DNA of 38,939 bases from Symbiobacterium sp. (GTDB taxonomy: Bacteria > Bacillota > Sulfobacillia > DUSP01 > DYEP01). Made by a program: the position numbers and the translations under genes. This document shows positions 1 through 7,871 of this stretch, piece after piece. The first letter of the stretch is position 1, and each line of letters starts with the position of its first letter. The stretch covers positions 1 to 38,939 of the forward strand of contig DYEP01000226.1 of assembly GCA_020725675.1 (NCBI GenBank), written 5' to 3'. The notes beneath the pieces were generated by a model. It saw nothing but the letters and a program-made list of their open reading frames with translations, had not been told where the DNA came from and did not search any database.

Positions 1-225
1 TCAGGGGCATTCTGGCGAATGATTCGTAAACAAAATCCGGGTTCTCGATTTGCGCTCTTTGGAACAGACTGGCTGCTGGTCATGTAGTACCCACTCTACC
101 TCATCAGCTGTGGTCAGGCCGCGGGACTGGCGGGCCGGGACGGTGTTACAATTCACCCGTGCATAGTGCTGAAATCAGGAAAGCCAGGATCGGCTACGGA
201 GAATCCCAGTACTACGGAGGCCTGA

Positions 226-256
226 GATAGAGGACGGGTGTTCCCCGTCCTCTATC
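226..256. terminator. Perfect GC-rich hairpin downstream of the MFS gene
   Basis: A 13-bp perfect inverted repeat (GATAGAGGACGGG / CCCGTCCTCTATC) with a 5-nt loop lies 28 bases beyond the stop codon of the minus-strand MFS gene. The position fits a transcription terminator or 3'-end stabiliser, but no T-tract follows on either strand, so intrinsic termination is uncertain. Confidence 0.5.
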
Positions 257-283
257 CCTATCTGATGTCATCTCTTTGTAGGT

Positions 284-1483
284 CTATAAGCTTTGCCCCG
301 CTGCCGTGACAGACCTTCGCACCAGGAAGATGAGCGGAATTGAGATCAACTCGAGTGTTACAGCCAATGTGATGACATAAGAGACGTTCAAGTCATACAA
401 GGCTCCCATGGCTGTACTCCCTAAGAACCAGGCCAGGCCAAAACCTAGGTTAAATATCCCGTACGCGGTGCCGCGCCGTTCAGGAGGGATAATCTCCGCC
501 ACTGCTGCCCTCATCACCGTTTCTTGCACGCCCATGGCTGCACCCCAGAGAACCACTCCAAACAGGGCCAGGAGGTACGCCCGGGAAAACACAAGAAACG
601 GTATGGGAAGCGTTAATACGGGCAAAGCCAGCAGAGTACCAAGGCCTCGTTTGTCAAATAAGCGCCCGATGGGCAGGGCAACCAGAGCGTCCACCCCCAT
701 GGCCACCGCAAAAAGGATCGGGATCTGAAAGTCTGGAACTATACCTTCCGCCCTCATATGGTAGGAGATGAGCTGGAAACGGGTGAATCCGGCCACACTA
801 ATTGCCATGAACGCCGTGTACAGCCAGAATACCCTCGGTAGTCTCCCGTCGCCGGCAATTGGGTACCCAGGGTGTGTCGTTTCCATGTCCTGCGGGTTAG
901 GATACAAACGGCGGGAAACAAGCAGCGTGATGAGCGCTAGTGCGGCGGGAACGACAAGTATCCCAAACCCCGCCTGGTAACGGTTTTGCGTAAAGAACAT
1001 AGTTGCAGCAACAATCAGTGGCCCACTTACCGCTCCGATCTGGTCTAAAGTCTCGTGCAGGCCAAAGCCCCAGCCCGTACCCACCTGGCGAGTGGCGTGG
1101 GATAGCATAGCGTCTCTGGATGGAGTCCGGATGGCCTTTCCCAAACGCTCGGCTACGATCAAGAAGGCTGCTACCTCCCAGCGTCCGGTCAGGGCCAGGA
1201 TCGGCACGGCCAGCATGTTGATGCTGTAACCTATGATGGTAAACGCCCAGTAGCGGCGGGTTCGGTCAGCCCAATAACCGGTGAGCAGACGCAGTCCGTA
1301 ACCTATCAGCTCTCCGAGGCCGCCCACAAAACCGACGACCGTAGCGCTTGCACCGAGGTAGGATAGATAAGGTCCTGTGATGCCGCGTGCACCTTCATAA
1401 GTCATATCCGCAAACAGGCTGATAAGCCCCATCAAAAGGATGAACCGTACGGCATAGGTTTTGCTGCGATGCTCATCCAGCAT
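284..1483 (-). CDS. MFS family efflux transporter
   Basis: This 399-residue integral membrane protein has the usual Major Facilitator length and about 12 hydrophobic segments. The loop after TM2 carries the MFS signature GYWADRTRR (about residues 69-77), and a related motif, GRLFDKRG, sits near residue 272 at the equivalent place in the second half. The ATG is preceded by GGGGAGG at 6 nt. It lies 15 bp downstream of the ChrB-N-like gene and shares its promoter, so the two probably form one resistance operon. The substrate cannot be read from the sequence. Chromate or another toxic anion is an inference from the neighbour only, because this is not a ChrA-family transporter. Confidence 0.85.
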   Translation of the reverse strand: MLDEHRSKTYAVRFILLMGLISLFADMTYEGARGITGPYLSYLGASATVVGFVGGLGELIGYGLRLLTGYWADRTRRYWAFTIIGYSINMLAVPILALTGRWEVAAFLIVAERLGKAIRTPSRDAMLSHATRQVGTGWGFGLHETLDQIGAVSGPLIVAATMFFTQNRYQAGFGILVVPAALALITLLVSRRLYPNPQDMETTHPGYPIAGDGRLPRVFWLYTAFMAISVAGFTRFQLISYHMRAEGIVPDFQIPILFAVAMGVDALVALPIGRLFDKRGLGTLLALPVLTLPIPFLVFSRAYLLALFGVVLWGAAMGVQETVMRAAVAEIIPPERRGTAYGIFNLGFGLAWFLGSTAMGALYDLNVSYVITLAVTLELISIPLIFLVRRSVTAAGQSL

Positions 1484-1498
1484 ATGGATCCTCCCCTT

Positions 1499-2065
1499 CT
1501 AAACTGTCTCTCCCCCGCTCCTGCCTTGACCTTCCTGAACCTGAAATACCCTGTCGGCAAAGGCCTCAAGGGCCTCCTGGCACTGCAAAAGATACTCCCG
1601 GGCAACTGAGGACTTCATGGTGCCGAAGAAGTCACGACTGTGTATCTTTTGTAGCCACGTTTCCAGTCGCCGCAAGTTCTCCTCGTTCTCTTCCAACTCC
1701 CCATAGGTGAAGTTGTGCCGCGCTGTCTCCCTGCGGATTTCCTCGAGAAAAGCCTCGCATTGCTCCAGCAACTCTCCATACTCCCCGTCGCGCTCTGCGT
1801 TAAACCGTTCTACCACTTTTTGGTGGGCGGCTGGCTCCAGCGGTTCTGCCAACAGCAGTATGCTCTCACCACCCGCAGCGGTAATTTCCTCGGCGAGTGC
1901 ATGAAAAATGCTACGGCCTGAGGGGCTGTCCGGAAGAATACATACAGAGTTTTGCAAATAGATAGCACCCTTCTCCTTGAGACGTCGCCAAACAGCGACC
2001 CTGTGGCGGGACGGTTCTGCAGGGATCTTATACACTATGATCAGCCACTTGCATGCTTCTGTCAC
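1499..2065 (-). CDS. ChrB N-terminal-domain protein, probable regulator of the adjacent MFS gene
   Basis: About 188 residues. The N-terminal stretch WLIIVYKIPAEPSRHR, followed by a W-R-x-L-x-x-x-G-A-x-x-L-Q-N-S-V pattern and LPDSP, matches the N-terminal domain of ChrB chromate-resistance proteins as I remember that family. The C-terminal half is charged and helical, and the catalytic-type C-terminal domain of full ChrB is absent. I chose the GTG at 2065 rather than the ORF-track start at 2101 because GGGGTGAT sits just upstream of it, and because the longer start would put the first codons inside the operator. Two palindromes overlapping its promoter suggest autoregulation. A DNA-binding role is inferred from family knowledge and these sites. 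Confidence 0.72.
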   Translation of the reverse strand: MTEACKWLIIVYKIPAEPSRHRVAVWRRLKEKGAIYLQNSVCILPDSPSGRSIFHALAEEITAAGGESILLLAEPLEPAAHQKVVERFNAERDGEYGELLEQCEAFLEEIRRETARHNFTYGELEENEENLRRLETWLQKIHSRDFFGTMKSSVAREYLLQCQEALEAFADRVFQVQEGQGRSGGETV

Positions 2066-2082
2066 TTGATCACCCCTGTTCT

Positions 2083-2098
2083 TGTAACCACAGTTACA
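2083..2098. promoter_or_regulatory. Operator palindrome O1 of the chrB-like/MFS operon
   Basis: TGTAAC-CACA-GTTACA is a perfect 6-4-6 inverted repeat. It lies just downstream of the -10 box of the minus-strand promoter, at about the expected transcription start. A sister palindrome begins exactly 31 bp away, about three helical turns. The likely ligand is the ChrB-N-like protein encoded immediately downstream. Confidence 0.65.
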
Positions 2099-2104
2099 CA
2101 ACGG

Positions 2105-2133
2105 ATTCTATCATGTAACTACTGTTACGTCAA
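2105..2133 (-). promoter_or_regulatory. Sigma-A promoter of the chrB-like/MFS operon
   Basis: On the minus strand TTGACG, a 17-bp spacer and TAGAAT form a near-consensus vegetative promoter 40 bp upstream of the chosen GTG start. The spacer is occupied by the second operator palindrome. Confidence 0.7.
2114..2129. promoter_or_regulatory. Operator palindrome O2 inside the promoter spacer
   Basis: TGTAAC-TACT-GTTACG is the second copy of the 6-4-6 repeat (one mismatch in the outermost base pair). It lies between the -35 and -10 boxes, where a bound repressor would block RNA polymerase or a MerR-like activator would remodel the promoter. Confidence 0.65.
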
Positions 2134-2230
2134 GGCACAGATTGTACCACAATAAATGTTCGTAAAACGATCAACTCGCAAGTGTTGCTTTAGCTATCAG
2201 CCTTCTTACGGATGTTCATCTAAACAGATC

Positions 2231-2259
2231 TTTAAACGTTTGTGCAAATGTTTTATAAT
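2231..2259 (+). promoter_or_regulatory. Sigma-A promoter of the cadC-like metal operon
   Basis: TTTAAA, a 17-bp spacer and a perfect TATAAT precede the cadC-like gene. The transcript would start about 12 bp before the gene's Shine-Dalgarno site. Confidence 0.7.
2234..2253. promoter_or_regulatory. ArsR/CadC-type operator palindrome
   Basis: AAACGTTTG-TG-CAAATGTTT is a 9-2-9 inverted repeat with one mismatch. It fills the promoter spacer and overlaps the 3' end of the -35 box. Autoregulating ArsR/SmtB/CadC repressors typically bind 12-2-12-like AT-rich palindromes in this position, so this is very probably the site for the downstream regulator. Confidence 0.7.
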
Positions 2260-2278
2260 AGCTTTGGGAGGGAAGAAT

Positions 2279-2629
2279 GTGTTCAGTCATTATGAAGACC
2301 AGTGCGGAGAAACGCAGGTAAATGAAGAATTGGTGGCCAAGCTTCGTCCCAAGGTACTTTCTCTTTCAGGGATTTCCGAACTCTTTCGAGCGCTTGGAGA
2401 TGATTCACGAAGCAAGATTGCATATGCTCTGTCCCAGGCAGAACTGTGCGTATGCGATATCGCGTCACTCCTTGACATCACCCCCCAGGTGGCTTCCTAT
2501 CATCTGCGCATTCTGAGAAACTTAAGGCTTGTGAAATGCCGTCGTGAAGGCAAAATGGTCTATTATTCTCTGAACGACGATCATGTGAGAATGCTCATCA
2601 TACAGGCCGTTGATCACCTCAATGAGTAG
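2279..2629 (+). CDS. cadC: ArsR/SmtB-family metal-sensing repressor, CadC-like
   Basis: About 116 residues. The GTG at 2279 is preferred over the ORF-track ATG at 2156, because the longer start would encode the promoter and operator, whereas GGGAGG lies just before this GTG. The winged-helix core includes ELCVCDIASLL, the helix that supplies the two cysteines of the CadC metal site, and a recognition helix ITPQVASYHLRIL. The C-terminal helix keeps the second (alpha-5) site as D-x-H...H-x-x-E in DDHVRML..DHLNE. The N-terminal tail has H4 and C9 where classical CadC has two cysteines, so metal preference may differ. It is expected to repress its own operon and release DNA on binding Cd, Pb or Zn. 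The metal-ATPase gene follows after 15 bp. Confidence 0.85.
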   Translation: MFSHYEDQCGETQVNEELVAKLRPKVLSLSGISELFRALGDDSRSKIAYALSQAELCVCDIASLLDITPQVASYHLRILRNLRLVKCRREGKMVYYSLNDDHVRMLIIQAVDHLNE

Positions 2630-2644
2630 GAGCGATCAGACGAA

Positions 2645-4582
2645 ATGAAGCATCCAACCTGTGCGGGTTCTGACTGTGCTTGCACTACCCGCACCCCCGA
2701 ACTTGCCACAAAAGGTATTGATCTTAATACTGCCCTTACCTTTGTTTCAGGTGCCGGGCTCTTCCTGGGTCTTATTCTTCCTCTCTTTGCTGTGCGACAG
2801 ATTTCACTATACTTTTTCGCTATTTCGGTGGTATCTGGGCTCTTACCTGTATTTCCAAGGGCACTGGCATCACTCAAAAACCGGTCTCTTGACATGAACG
2901 TACTGCTTTTGGTGTCTACTTTCGGAGCAGTGTATTTGGGCAAAGCAGGCGAAGCGGCGGCCCTTGTATTCCTTTTTGCGGTCGGGAGCTACCTTGAATC
3001 GCTCGCAACCAACAGGACCCGGCGCTCTCTTGCAGAGCTTATGAGTTTTGTGCCTGAGACTGCAGAGGTAAAGAAGACCGATAAAGTTATTACCATGCCA
3101 GTTGAGGAAATATCACCTGGTGAGGTAGTGGTAGTAAGGCCTGGAATGCGAATACCTGTCGACGGAATCGTGACGTTCGGAGAAACGACCGTAAACCAGT
3201 CAGCCATTACGGGCGAATCCGTGCCTATCCGGATGTTCCCAGGTTGCCAGGTATACGCGGGTACTCTTAATAACGAAGGTTACCTCGAAGTACAAGTGAA
3301 CAGGTATTACAAGGCCACTACTCTCCAGAGGATAATCCAGCTGGTCAAGAAGGCAGAACAGCATAAAGCACCAGTAGAGAGTTTTGTCGCCAGATTTGCC
3401 CGCGTTTACACACCGCTCGTTATCGTGCTGGCAGTTGTTCTGGCTGTTGTACCGCCCATCATCTTCGCTCTTGATTTTAGGCCCTGGCTTTACAGAAGTC
3501 TTGCGCTGCTTGTGGTGTCATGCCCATGCGCACTTGTCATATCTACTCCTGTAGCGTTTGTTTCTGCCATAGGGAGCTCTGCCCGTTCCGGTGTGCTAGT
3601 GAAGGGAGGGGCGTTCCTTGAAGAAATCGCCCGCGCCCGCACAGTCGCATTCGACAAAACTGGCACGTTGACTTCAGGACGTCTACGCGTAACAAACGTC
3701 CATCCCGCTCCGGGTTACACCAAGGAAGAAGTCCTAAGGATAGCAGCCTCCGTCGAACGCAATTCGGAGCACCCGATAGCCCGAGCCATTTGCTTATACG
3801 CCGAAGAACAGGGAGTCCGATCTGTTGAGCTGCTAGGTTTTCGCTCTGTTCCTGGCCGAGGAGCGCTGGGTCTGGCAGATGGTGTGACATGGTGGGTTGG
3901 CAATGCAGCTATGGCTGAATTCTTCGAGGTACAGAGCGTTCATCACGCTACCGCGGACGAGTGGGGCTCAGGCGGGACTGCAGTTTTGGTAGGGACTGAC
4001 CGCGACGGCGTTATTGGCTACGTAACACTGGGAGACGAGATAAGACCCGGGGCGAGCGAATTGATCAGAAAGCTCAAAGGGCGGGGCATCAAGACCGTGC
4101 TTCTTACCGGAGACAACCGGTCGGCGGCAATGAGGGTCAGCAACGAACTCGGCATAGATGAGGTGTGCTGGGAACTGCTGCCAGAGCAAAAACTTAACGC
4201 AATCCTTGATCTGAAGAACCGGTTCGGACACACGGTAATGGTGGGAGACGGGGTCAACGACGCACCTGCGTTGGCTGTTGCCGACGTGGGAATAGCAATG
4301 GGGAGAATAGGTTCGGATACTGCACTGGACACTGCAGACGTTGTGCTAATGAATGATGATCTACTTTCCATTGATAGACTCTGGGAGCTGGCACAGCGTA
4401 CGTCCGCAGTAGTACGCCAGAATATTGCTTTTGCACTTGGAATTAAACTCCTTGCGGTTCTTCTGGCCTTCCCCGGGCTGTTGTCTCTGGTACTGGCCGT
4501 GCTTGCCGATGACGGTGCAGCGGTACTGGTCACACTGAATGCACTCAGGTTGACAATGGTACAAAGGAGTGGACAAGAATGA
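2645..4582 (+). CDS. cadA: P1B-type heavy-metal translocating ATPase (Cd/Zn/Pb export)
   Basis: This 645-residue ATP-driven exporter has the full P-type set: SCPCALV in the transport helix (about residue 291), DKTGT with the phosphorylated Asp (about 336), SEHPIARA in the nucleotide-binding domain, a TGES-type loop (ITGESV) and the hinge GDGVNDAPAL. The last membrane segment has DDGAAVLVTLNALRL, resembling the Asp-containing helix of CadA/ZntA enzymes, which favours divalent Zn/Cd/Pb over copper. The N-terminus lacks an HMA domain and has only a short cysteine cluster (C6, C11, C13). It follows the CadC-like gene, and its stop overlaps the next start (ATGA), so the genes are translationally coupled. 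Confidence 0.92.
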   Translation: MKHPTCAGSDCACTTRTPELATKGIDLNTALTFVSGAGLFLGLILPLFAVRQISLYFFAISVVSGLLPVFPRALASLKNRSLDMNVLLLVSTFGAVYLGKAGEAAALVFLFAVGSYLESLATNRTRRSLAELMSFVPETAEVKKTDKVITMPVEEISPGEVVVVRPGMRIPVDGIVTFGETTVNQSAITGESVPIRMFPGCQVYAGTLNNEGYLEVQVNRYYKATTLQRIIQLVKKAEQHKAPVESFVARFARVYTPLVIVLAVVLAVVPPIIFALDFRPWLYRSLALLVVSCPCALVISTPVAFVSAIGSSARSGVLVKGGAFLEEIARARTVAFDKTGTLTSGRLRVTNVHPAPGYTKEEVLRIAASVERNSEHPIARAICLYAEEQGVRSVELLGFRSVPGRGALGLADGVTWWVGNAAMAEFFEVQSVHHATADEWGSGGTAVLVGTDRDGVIGYVTLGDEIRPGASELIRKLKGRGIKTVLLTGDNRSAAMRVSNELGIDEVCWELLPEQKLNAILDLKNRFGHTVMVGDGVNDAPALAVADVGIAMGRIGSDTALDTADVVLMNDDLLSIDRLWELAQRTSAVVRQNIAFALGIKLLAVLLAFPGLLSLVLAVLADDGAAVLVTLNALRLTMVQRSGQE

Positions 4583-5061
4583 GTTTTACAGTTTCTCTCT
4601 ATGTAGCAACATCGCTGCTTTATGTCATATCTTTCATACGCAACCGCGCGTCTACAGTTCAGGCCTTTACAAAAGCGAAGAAATCTTTTCTCAACATATT
4701 GCCGGACTTCCTCGCTGTACTGGGTATCATCGGTCTTGCCTTCACATTAGTCTCTCCGAACAAGATCGGGGCCATAACTGGTGAACGTTCAGGCATACTT
4801 GGTTCATTACTCACCTCGGTGATCGGCTCAGTTACGCTAATCCCAGGGTTCATTGCATTTCCTCTGGCAAAATCTCTTTTGGACATGGGTGCATCTATAA
4901 GGAATATCGCGCTGTTCGTATCCACACTCATGATGGTAGGCTGCGTCACTTTTCCTCTTGAAAGCAGGTACTTTGGCAGAAAAGCAGCATTGTTGCGGAA
5001 CGTTATGGCTTACATCTATTCGTTCTTTGTTGCCTTCCTGCTGGGGGTGATCGTTAAATGA
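4579..5061 (+). CDS. Half-size permease, first of an overlapping pair (COG0701-like)
   Basis: This 160-residue membrane protein has four or five hydrophobic segments. It contains GERSGILGSLL followed by a PGFIAFPL segment, a pattern I associate with the COG0701 / ArsP-like permease family, which is normally about 300 residues. It starts inside the stop codon of the metal ATPase and overlaps the next gene by 4 bp. The partner carries the same motif, so each protein resembles one half of a full permease. Its place in a cadC-cadA operon suggests metal or metalloid handling, but the substrate is unknown. Confidence 0.7.
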   Translation: MSFTVSLYVATSLLYVISFIRNRASTVQAFTKAKKSFLNILPDFLAVLGIIGLAFTLVSPNKIGAITGERSGILGSLLTSVIGSVTLIPGFIAFPLAKSLLDMGASIRNIALFVSTLMMVGCVTFPLESRYFGRKAALLRNVMAYIYSFFVAFLLGVIVK

Positions 5062-5591
5062 AAAGGTACGCGCCTAGTTTGTGTATCGCAGCATCTATTG
5101 CGTTCCTGTACTTTATACGCCCGGAACTGGGCCGGCAAGCGGCACTGAAAAGCGCCTCGGCTATGATCGAAATGCTGAGAGTGGTACCGCCTGTGTTTCT
5201 GCTGCTCGGGCTATTTGACGTATGGGTCCCAAGGCAAACCATAATACGTCTGATGGGCGAAAGGTCTGGCGCGCTGGGCACGATCTTGTCCATAACTCTG
5301 GGCGCTGCAGCTGCAGGTCCCCTGTATGCCGCTTTCCCCGTGGCCGCAGCGATGGCGAAAAAAGGCGCCAAATTCGCAAACATAGCCGTGTTCCTCGGCG
5401 CCTGGTCAACTTTGAAGATCCCGATGTTTCTATTTGAAACGTCTTCACTTGGTGCCGTGTTCGCCGTATCAAGGTGGCTCATTAACGTTCCGGGCATCAT
5501 TGTCATTGGTTATCTGCTGGAGAAGTTCCTTGGCCCTGAAGACAAAACCAGGATATACTCCTACGAAGGAGAGCATCTGAATCAGGCGTGA
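5058..5591 (+). CDS. Half-size permease, second of an overlapping pair (COG0701-like)
   Basis: This 177-residue membrane protein repeats the signature of the preceding gene: GERSGALGTIL followed by GPLYAAFPVAAAMAKKGAK. The start overlaps the previous stop (ATGA), implying coupled translation and probably a heterodimer. It is the last gene of the cadC-cadA operon and ends 7 bp from the convergent comEC stop, with no obvious terminator between them. The functional role is inferred from context only. Confidence 0.7.
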   Translation: MKRYAPSLCIAASIAFLYFIRPELGRQAALKSASAMIEMLRVVPPVFLLLGLFDVWVPRQTIIRLMGERSGALGTILSITLGAAAAGPLYAAFPVAAAMAKKGAKFANIAVFLGAWSTLKIPMFLFETSSLGAVFAVSRWLINVPGIIVIGYLLEKFLGPEDKTRIYSYEGEHLNQA

Positions 5592-5598
5592 TTGCCAG

Positions 5599-7803
5599 CT
5601 ATCGGCCACCAAACACCCTTATCGTATACCCGCCTTTTGTCGCTATGAGCGTAATCGCGCCTTGCCGGTCTGTTCTGTATGTTATTACCTTTGCGCCGTC
5701 AAGTAACGCAAGCACCCCTGGAGAAGGGTGACCAAAGCTGTTATGTCCTACAGATATCACGGCAGTTGAGGGTCGTAGGGCCGCAAGGATCGCTGCGTCT
5801 GTTGATGTTTCACCTCCATGGTGTGCTACTTTTAACACGTCCACGTAAAGATCCGGATACAGTGACATCACCAACTGCCATCCAGCCTGCTCCAGATCTC
5901 CTGTAAGCAACACGCGTAGGTTCGAGAAGCTTACAAGAAGTACTAGCGAGTTATCGTTCTCCAGCTCGAACGCGCTTGTACCTGGGTGCAGGCATTCGAT
6001 CCGAACCCCACCCGTGTTGATGCAGTCGCCAGCGCTGATTCGACCAAACCTGCTGTCGTGCGGCATAAAGTGCGGGGATGCCCAATACCTGCGTACACGT
6101 ACACCTGAGGCAATTCGCTCTAGCCCACCCCGGTGATCGGCGTGATCATGGGTCACGAACAGGTGATCGATGACAAAGACGCCGGCCGCTCTGAGAAATG
6201 GTAGTACAACCGAATCCGCAGCCTGTTCCGTTCCGCAATCCACCATGATACTATGACCGCCAGGTGTTTTTATGTAAATGGCATCGCCTTGTCCTACGTC
6301 GAGGAAGGTGATCTCCAGGATGCCGTTGGGCCTTGGGGCGGTGGAGAAGTAGAATATGAGGGTGCATAGTATTATGGAGCAGACGGCGGTTTTGGGCCGC
6401 GGACGGCAGTTTATCAACATGCAAACAGCATAGTATGCGAGGATGGAGATCACAGAGGGTCTCGGCAGGTGCAAGTAGCCCGGAAGAACAGCACCAAGCG
6501 CAGTCGAGAAAAAGAATATCTTGCACAAAAGGTTTACCAGCGGCCCAAGCAGCGCCGCGCCGGGCGGAATGATCACCGAAAATGCACCGAACAGAAACAC
6601 AAGGTAAAGTAACAGGGTAAATAGGGGTAAAAGCAGCCAGGAAAACACGAATCCAAGAAGCGGCCAGCTGCCGAAATGATAAAGTACAAGTGGCAGGGTA
6701 AATGATCCTGCGGAGCAAGACACAGCAGCCGCGGTCCGGATCAAGGAAGGCAGAAACGAAAGCCGCTGTTCCCAGGTCTCGCAAGTGAACAGTATTCCAA
6801 GCACGGCCGCATAAGATAGCTGGAACCCCGCGTCTTGCAAGAGCAGTGGGTTGTGTGACAGCATCAACATAGCCGATGCAGAGAGAGAATGAAGCGCGGG
6901 CATGCGTAGATGCATCACGCAGTACAGCATGAACACCGCACGGACAGCAGAGGGCGGAGCACCCGTCATTGCCAGGTAGAGTGCAAGTACAGCGGAAAGC
7001 AAAAACCTCAATATGCGGTCCGGAACTGACAGTCGCGACAGCACCAGCCGAATACCGGCCGCGAGCAAGCCCACATGGGCCCCGGATACTGCCAGGACGT
7101 GTGAAAGTGCCGTTTTCGCTATATTTTCCTGAAGCGGCCTGGCCAGCGCCCTCCTTTCTCCCAGCAGGAGAGACAGTACAAGACCGCATGACTCGGAGTC
7201 AAGATAGACATGAGCACTGTTGGCCAGCCGTTGTTTACACCAGTGAGAAATGCGCAGGATATCCAGTGGGCTACCTCGCTCAAGGACTTGGTACTTCATG
7301 TCGCGCCCAGTTCGGATAAGGTAGTGTACCCCGCGGCCTCGCAGGTACGCTCGGTAGCAGAACTGCCCCGGATTGCTCGCCTTCGGTGGTTCTTGGAGCG
7401 ATCCTTCCACGCGGACAATGTCGCCAGGCAAAGCGGAAAACTCCTGCTCTTCCAGGCTGAGTAGGGCCTTTCCGTTCACGGGGTAAAGAAGCTGCAGGCT
7501 CACATCAAGCCGCCCGTCTGTCAGCACCGAGAGGGTCCTCACACGACCGATCACATAATCCGAGGCGGGTGGCTGGCGCAAAGAGGGGATAAAGTAAAAC
7601 GTCCTCAGCATGCCCAGCAAGAAAAAGGCTGCTGACAGGATGAGTACTCGTCTGCCCCTGAACGCTGGGATCCAAAGGCATAAGGCCAGGGCATACCGCC
7701 GTCCAAGAGCAGCAGCTATTCCGCAGCAAAAGTACGCAGCGCAATAAAAGATAAGGGGCACACTGAGACTTCCTTTCAAGTGGGCCCCTCTTGATTTTAC
7801 CAT
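5599..7803 (-). CDS. comEC: ComEC/Rec2 DNA-uptake channel protein
   Basis: This 734-residue protein is the inner-membrane channel that moves single-stranded DNA into competent cells. The N-terminus has hydrophobic segments and an OB-like soluble region. The middle is the polytopic competence domain (LSHVLAVSGAHVGLL near residue 235, then many membrane helices). The C-terminal third is a metallo-beta-lactamase-like domain with THDHADHRGGL and GDLEQAGW. The length is normal for the family. The ATG at 7803 has only a weak ribosome site. A GTG at 7761, preceded by AAGGAAG, is a strong alternative start that would remove 14 residues. Its partner comEA is encoded about 21 kb away. Confidence 0.9.
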   Translation of the reverse strand: MVKSRGAHLKGSLSVPLIFYCAAYFCCGIAAALGRRYALALCLWIPAFRGRRVLILSAAFFLLGMLRTFYFIPSLRQPPASDYVIGRVRTLSVLTDGRLDVSLQLLYPVNGKALLSLEEQEFSALPGDIVRVEGSLQEPPKASNPGQFCYRAYLRGRGVHYLIRTGRDMKYQVLERGSPLDILRISHWCKQRLANSAHVYLDSESCGLVLSLLLGERRALARPLQENIAKTALSHVLAVSGAHVGLLAAGIRLVLSRLSVPDRILRFLLSAVLALYLAMTGAPPSAVRAVFMLYCVMHLRMPALHSLSASAMLMLSHNPLLLQDAGFQLSYAAVLGILFTCETWEQRLSFLPSLIRTAAAVSCSAGSFTLPLVLYHFGSWPLLGFVFSWLLLPLFTLLLYLVFLFGAFSVIIPPGAALLGPLVNLLCKIFFFSTALGAVLPGYLHLPRPSVISILAYYAVCMLINCRPRPKTAVCSIILCTLIFYFSTAPRPNGILEITFLDVGQGDAIYIKTPGGHSIMVDCGTEQAADSVVLPFLRAAGVFVIDHLFVTHDHADHRGGLERIASGVRVRRYWASPHFMPHDSRFGRISAGDCINTGGVRIECLHPGTSAFELENDNSLVLLVSFSNLRVLLTGDLEQAGWQLVMSLYPDLYVDVLKVAHHGGETSTDAAILAALRPSTAVISVGHNSFGHPSPGVLALLDGAKVITYRTDRQGAITLIATKGGYTIRVFGGR

Positions 7804-7871
7804 TTCATCCCACTTGGGAGTGTCGAAATAGCGCAGTCCTCTTAAGACAAAGCGTTTGTTGGCACGTTACG

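Noticed and set aside
1-87. Open frame at the left edge on the plus strand ending in a TAG at 85-87 (..FALFGTDWLLVM)
   Set aside because: Only 28 codons are visible; the GTDW pattern faintly recalls amidohydrolase ends, but this is too short to support a gene or its strand.
2156-2278. Extended N-terminus of the CadC-like ORF from the track
   Set aside because: It would translate through a consensus promoter and operator and lacks a ribosome site; the GTG at 2279 has one.
6251-7189. 312-residue minus-strand ORF inside comEC
   Set aside because: It overlaps the membrane region of comEC in another frame, and its Cys/Arg-rich composition is typical of a shadow ORF.
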